Positions 61,838 through 64,000 of a stretch of DNA of 64,000 nt are shown in pieces. The first letter of the stretch is position 1. Each line of letters begins with the position of its first letter. The translations under genes were made by a program, and so were the position numbers. The notes under the pieces are model-generated. The model saw nothing but the letters and a program-made list of their open reading frames with translations. It ran no database searches and was not told the DNA's origin. Origin of the DNA: JAJPXI01 sp051867655 (GTDB taxonomy: Bacteria > Bacillota > Clostridia > Oscillospirales > Oscillospiraceae); contig JBJDYV010000027.1 of the NCBI GenBank assembly GCA_051867655.1, forward strand, positions 62,001 to 126,000, read 5' to 3'.

Positions 61838-64000
61838 ATGGTAGAAGAGAAAATCGGTATTGATCTCCCCGGCGTCGAGTTGGAAGAGGGCGAGCACGTT
61901 TTCACCAACTGCGCCATCGGCGGCGCCGTCTTTGTCCATGTCAAGGACGGTAAGATCACCAAGGTCCGCCCGATGGTCTTCGGCGACGACGACACCCCCG
62001 CCTGGTCCATTGAGGCCCGCGGCAAGAAGTTCACCCCGCCCCGCCAGACCTCTCTGGGCAACTACGTCTGCTCCATGAAGGGCCGCGTCTACTCCGAGCA
62101 GCGCATCAAGTACCCCATGAAGCGTGTGGACTTTGACCCCAACGGCGACCGCCATGTGGAGAACCGCGGCAAGTCCGGCTACGTCCGCATCACCTGGGAC
62201 GAGGCCTTCGACCTGCTGGAGTCTGAGATTAAGCGCATCCACGCCACCTACGGCAAGGCCGCTATCACCGGCTGCACCGGCTCCCACGCCGACTTCGGCC
62301 TGCTCCAGTACAAGATGGGCCCCTTCGGCCGCTTCTGGAACATGCTGGGCTACAGCACCCTGTCCGATAACCCCGACTCCTGGGAAGGCTGGCACTGGGG
62401 TGCCACCCACGCCTGGGGCTACTACTGGAAACTGGGCATCTCCGACAACTTCGACATGCTGGAAGAGGCCCTGAAGTACACCGACATGCTGCTGTTCTGG
62501 GGCGTCGACCCCAACACCTCCGCGGGCGGCTACAACGGCCAGGATGGCTGCCGCTGGCGCTGGTGGTGCAAGGAGCTGGGCATGGAGATGATCTTCATCG
62601 ATCCCTGGTGCAACTACACTGCCGCCGTCTGGGGCGACAAGTGGCTGGCTCCCTACCCCGCCACCGACGGTGCCATGGCCGAGGCCATTGCCTGGGTCTG
62701 GATCACCGAGGATACTTACGACCACTGGTTCATCGAGAACAAGTGCTACGGCTTTGAAGACTTCAAGGCCCACATTCTGGGCGAGGAAGAGGGCGGCTTT
62801 GCCCGTACGCCCGAATGGGCCGAGACCATGTGCGGCGTGAAGGCCCGCGACATCTACGCTCTGGCCCGCGAGTGGGCACAGAAGCGCACCATGCTCTGCA
62901 CCGCCTCCATCTACGGCGTTTCCGGCGCCTGCCGCCAGCCCTACGCCACCGAGTGGGCCCGTCTGATGGTTCTGCTGCTGGCCATGCGCGGCCTGGGCGC
63001 CGACGGCTGCAACACCTGGGGCGGCGCCTCCATGGCACCCCCGATGGATATGTCCTTCCGCTTCTTCGGCTACTCCGACGTGGGCTGGGATACCTTCGGC
63101 ATCGCCGCCACCCACCAGGCGAAGAACACCGTCAAGCAGAAGACCTACCGTATCCTGCTGCCCGAGTGCGTCATGAACGAGAAGACCGAGTGGATCGGCG
63201 AGGGCTTCTGCGGCAACTCCCTGGAGCAGCAGATCACCCGCAACGTGTGCCCCCTGCCCAAGGAAGAGGGCGGCGCTCCCATCAAGATGATCTACCGTCA
63301 GGGCGGCTCCTTCATCTCCACCATGACGGACACCAACCGCTGGACCCGCATGTTCCACTCCCCCAACCTGGAGTTCGCGGTCACCGCCGACAACTTCTAT
63401 TCCTCCGAGACCAAGTTCTACGACCTGATCCTCCCCATCTGCACCGGCTTCGAGCGTGAGGACATCTGCGAACTGGGCGCTCCCGGCGGCTACGGCGCCA
63501 ACGACATGGGCGCGAACTTCCGCGTCATCATCTACATGCAGAAGTGCATCGAGCCGCTGTATGAGTCCAAGACCGACTACGACATCTACTGCGAGCTGTC
63601 CAAGCGCCTGGGCTTCTACGACGAGTTCACCGAGGGCTGCACCATCACGGACTGGATCGAGCGCGTCTACAACGCCTCCTCCATGCCCAAGTACATGACC
63701 TTCGAGGAGTTCCGTAAGAAGGGTTACTTTGTGGTCCCCATCCCCAAGCCCGACTTCAAGCGCGCCGTGTCCAACAAGTGGTACTACGAGGACCGCGAGT
63801 GCGACGTGCCCGACCACAACAACCCCCTGAAGGGCACCTTCCGTGCCAAGATGATGGGCACCCCCACCGGCAAGATCGAATTCACCTCCACCTTCCTGGA
63901 CGAGCACTTCCCCGATGACCAGGAGCGGCCTGTCAAGGTCAACTATCTGGAGCCGTGGGAAGGCTTCCACTCTGAGTTTGAGGAGAAATATCCGCTGATT
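61838..64000 (+). CDS. second transhydroxylase-like molybdopterin large subunit (alpha-2), 3'-truncated by the window edge
   Basis: 721 codons are open to the last base. The DNPDSWEGWHWG stretch (Asp180, Ser181, Trp182) matches the Pelobacter transhydroxylase active site almost residue for residue, as do SMPKYMT followed by a KKGYFVVP segment, and TGKIEF. His150 (TGSHADF) lines up with the catalytic His. The N-terminus again lacks FeS cysteines. It is clearly different from alpha-1 (FWGTKHFWGG against HWGATHAWGY after the shared DSWEGW). RBS AGAGGAGGAAGAG is strong and the gap to the small subunit is 20 bases. It either shares that subunit or has its own beyond the window. Confidence 0.86.
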   Translation, partial: MVEEKIGIDLPGVELEEGEHVFTNCAIGGAVFVHVKDGKITKVRPMVFGDDDTPAWSIEARGKKFTPPRQTSLGNYVCSMKGRVYSEQRIKYPMKRVDFDPNGDRHVENRGKSGYVRITWDEAFDLLESEIKRIHATYGKAAITGCTGSHADFGLLQYKMGPFGRFWNMLGYSTLSDNPDSWEGWHWGATHAWGYYWKLGISDNFDMLEEALKYTDMLLFWGVDPNTSAGGYNGQDGCRWRWWCKELGMEMIFIDPWCNYTAAVWGDKWLAPYPATDGAMAEAIAWVWITEDTYDHWFIENKCYGFEDFKAHILGEEEGGFARTPEWAETMCGVKARDIYALAREWAQKRTMLCTASIYGVSGACRQPYATEWARLMVLLLAMRGLGADGCNTWGGASMAPPMDMSFRFFGYSDVGWDTFGIAATHQAKNTVKQKTYRILLPECVMNEKTEWIGEGFCGNSLEQQITRNVCPLPKEEGGAPIKMIYRQGGSFISTMTDTNRWTRMFHSPNLEFAVTADNFYSSETKFYDLILPICTGFEREDICELGAPGGYGANDMGANFRVIIYMQKCIEPLYESKTDYDIYCELSKRLGFYDEFTEGCTITDWIERVYNASSMPKYMTFEEFRKKGYFVVPIPKPDFKRAVSNKWYYEDRECDVPDHNNPLKGTFRAKMMGTPTGKIEFTSTFLDEHFPDDQERPVKVNYLEPWEGFHSEFEEKYPLI

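Noticed and set aside
61739..63970. 743-codon open frame antisense to alpha-2
   Set aside because: Same mirror effect; Gly/Val/His/Leu-rich without domains.

Overview
The window reads as chromosomal DNA of a GC-rich, spore-forming, strictly anaerobic gut-type Firmicute of the Oscillospiraceae/Ruminococcaceae kind (Flavonifractor, Intestinimonas, Lawsonibacter or Oscillibacter-like). This rests on YlbJ, YqfC and YqfD spore genes, a Firmicute-type phoH-ybeY-era-yqzL-recO block, ferredoxin-dependent 2-oxoacid metabolism, a T-box leader, MutS2 and HPr with both His15 and Ser46. The species is an inference.

Layout. 1-4550 (+) holds a partial threonine dehydratase, an Asp/Glu-racemase-fold protein, rpe, recR and a CbiT-like protein. 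4614-8190 (-) holds two tandem MATE transporters; the distal one is fused to a cytidylate-kinase-like domain and the pair sits behind a leader with an internal terminator. 8573-11882 (+) is a consensus promoter and an isoleucine-type T-box controlling a four-subunit 2-oxoacid:ferredoxin oxidoreductase, followed by an M24 peptidase, a FeoB-associated protein and a cupin. 13954-16443 is a low-GC 2.4-kb island that splits a tRNA-Thr gene into two halves; it carries an intact tRNA-Thr, a Fic toxin with a 56-aa antitoxin, an HTH regulator and two truncated genes. 16715-16800 is a cluster of DnaA-box-like 9-mers. 16888-24119 (-) holds tsaD, a GNAT gene, rimI, polA, thiN, a third MATE gene and a small gene. 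24282-25582 (+) holds a small membrane protein and a crotonase-fold enzyme resembling 6-oxocamphor hydrolase. 25641-33849 is mixed: greA, a glycosyltransferase, a phosphopantetheinyl transferase, a CapA lipoprotein, a glycine riboswitch with an AGCS symporter, and ylbJ. 33911-41298 (-) is housekeeping: coaD, rsmD, uvrC, an EcsC-family gene, HPr and mutS2, interrupted by a MITE-like palindrome. 41384-46309 (+) is a metal-efflux module (ArsR-type sensor, HMA chaperone, P-type ATPase) and a BlaI/BlaR1-type pair. 46370-57079 (-) holds ahpC with a domain-permuted AhpF, recO, yqzL, an ECF sigma/anti-sigma pair, era, ybeY, phoH, yqfD, a six-hairpin array, yqfC and a TPR protein.

The window ends (57427-64000, +) in its most distinctive part: a sigma-A promoter followed by a transglutaminase-fold protein lacking the catalytic His, a molybdopterin large subunit and a 274-aa three-cluster ferredoxin subunit that match the two chains of pyrogallol-phloroglucinol transhydroxylase, and then a second, different large subunit running off the edge. 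With the oxocamphor-hydrolase-like enzyme at 24737, this suggests anaerobic handling of polyphenol-derived rings: hydroxyl-group rearrangement or removal, and possibly hydrolytic cleavage of a cyclic beta-diketone. The chemistry is inferred from family; the substrate cannot be read from the DNA.

A second theme is isoleucine. A T-box with specifier ATC and acceptor-pairing bases TGGT controls the ferredoxin oxidoreductase, and threonine dehydratase lies 7 kb away, so the oxidoreductase may run reductively to make a branched-chain 2-oxoacid or 2-oxobutyrate.
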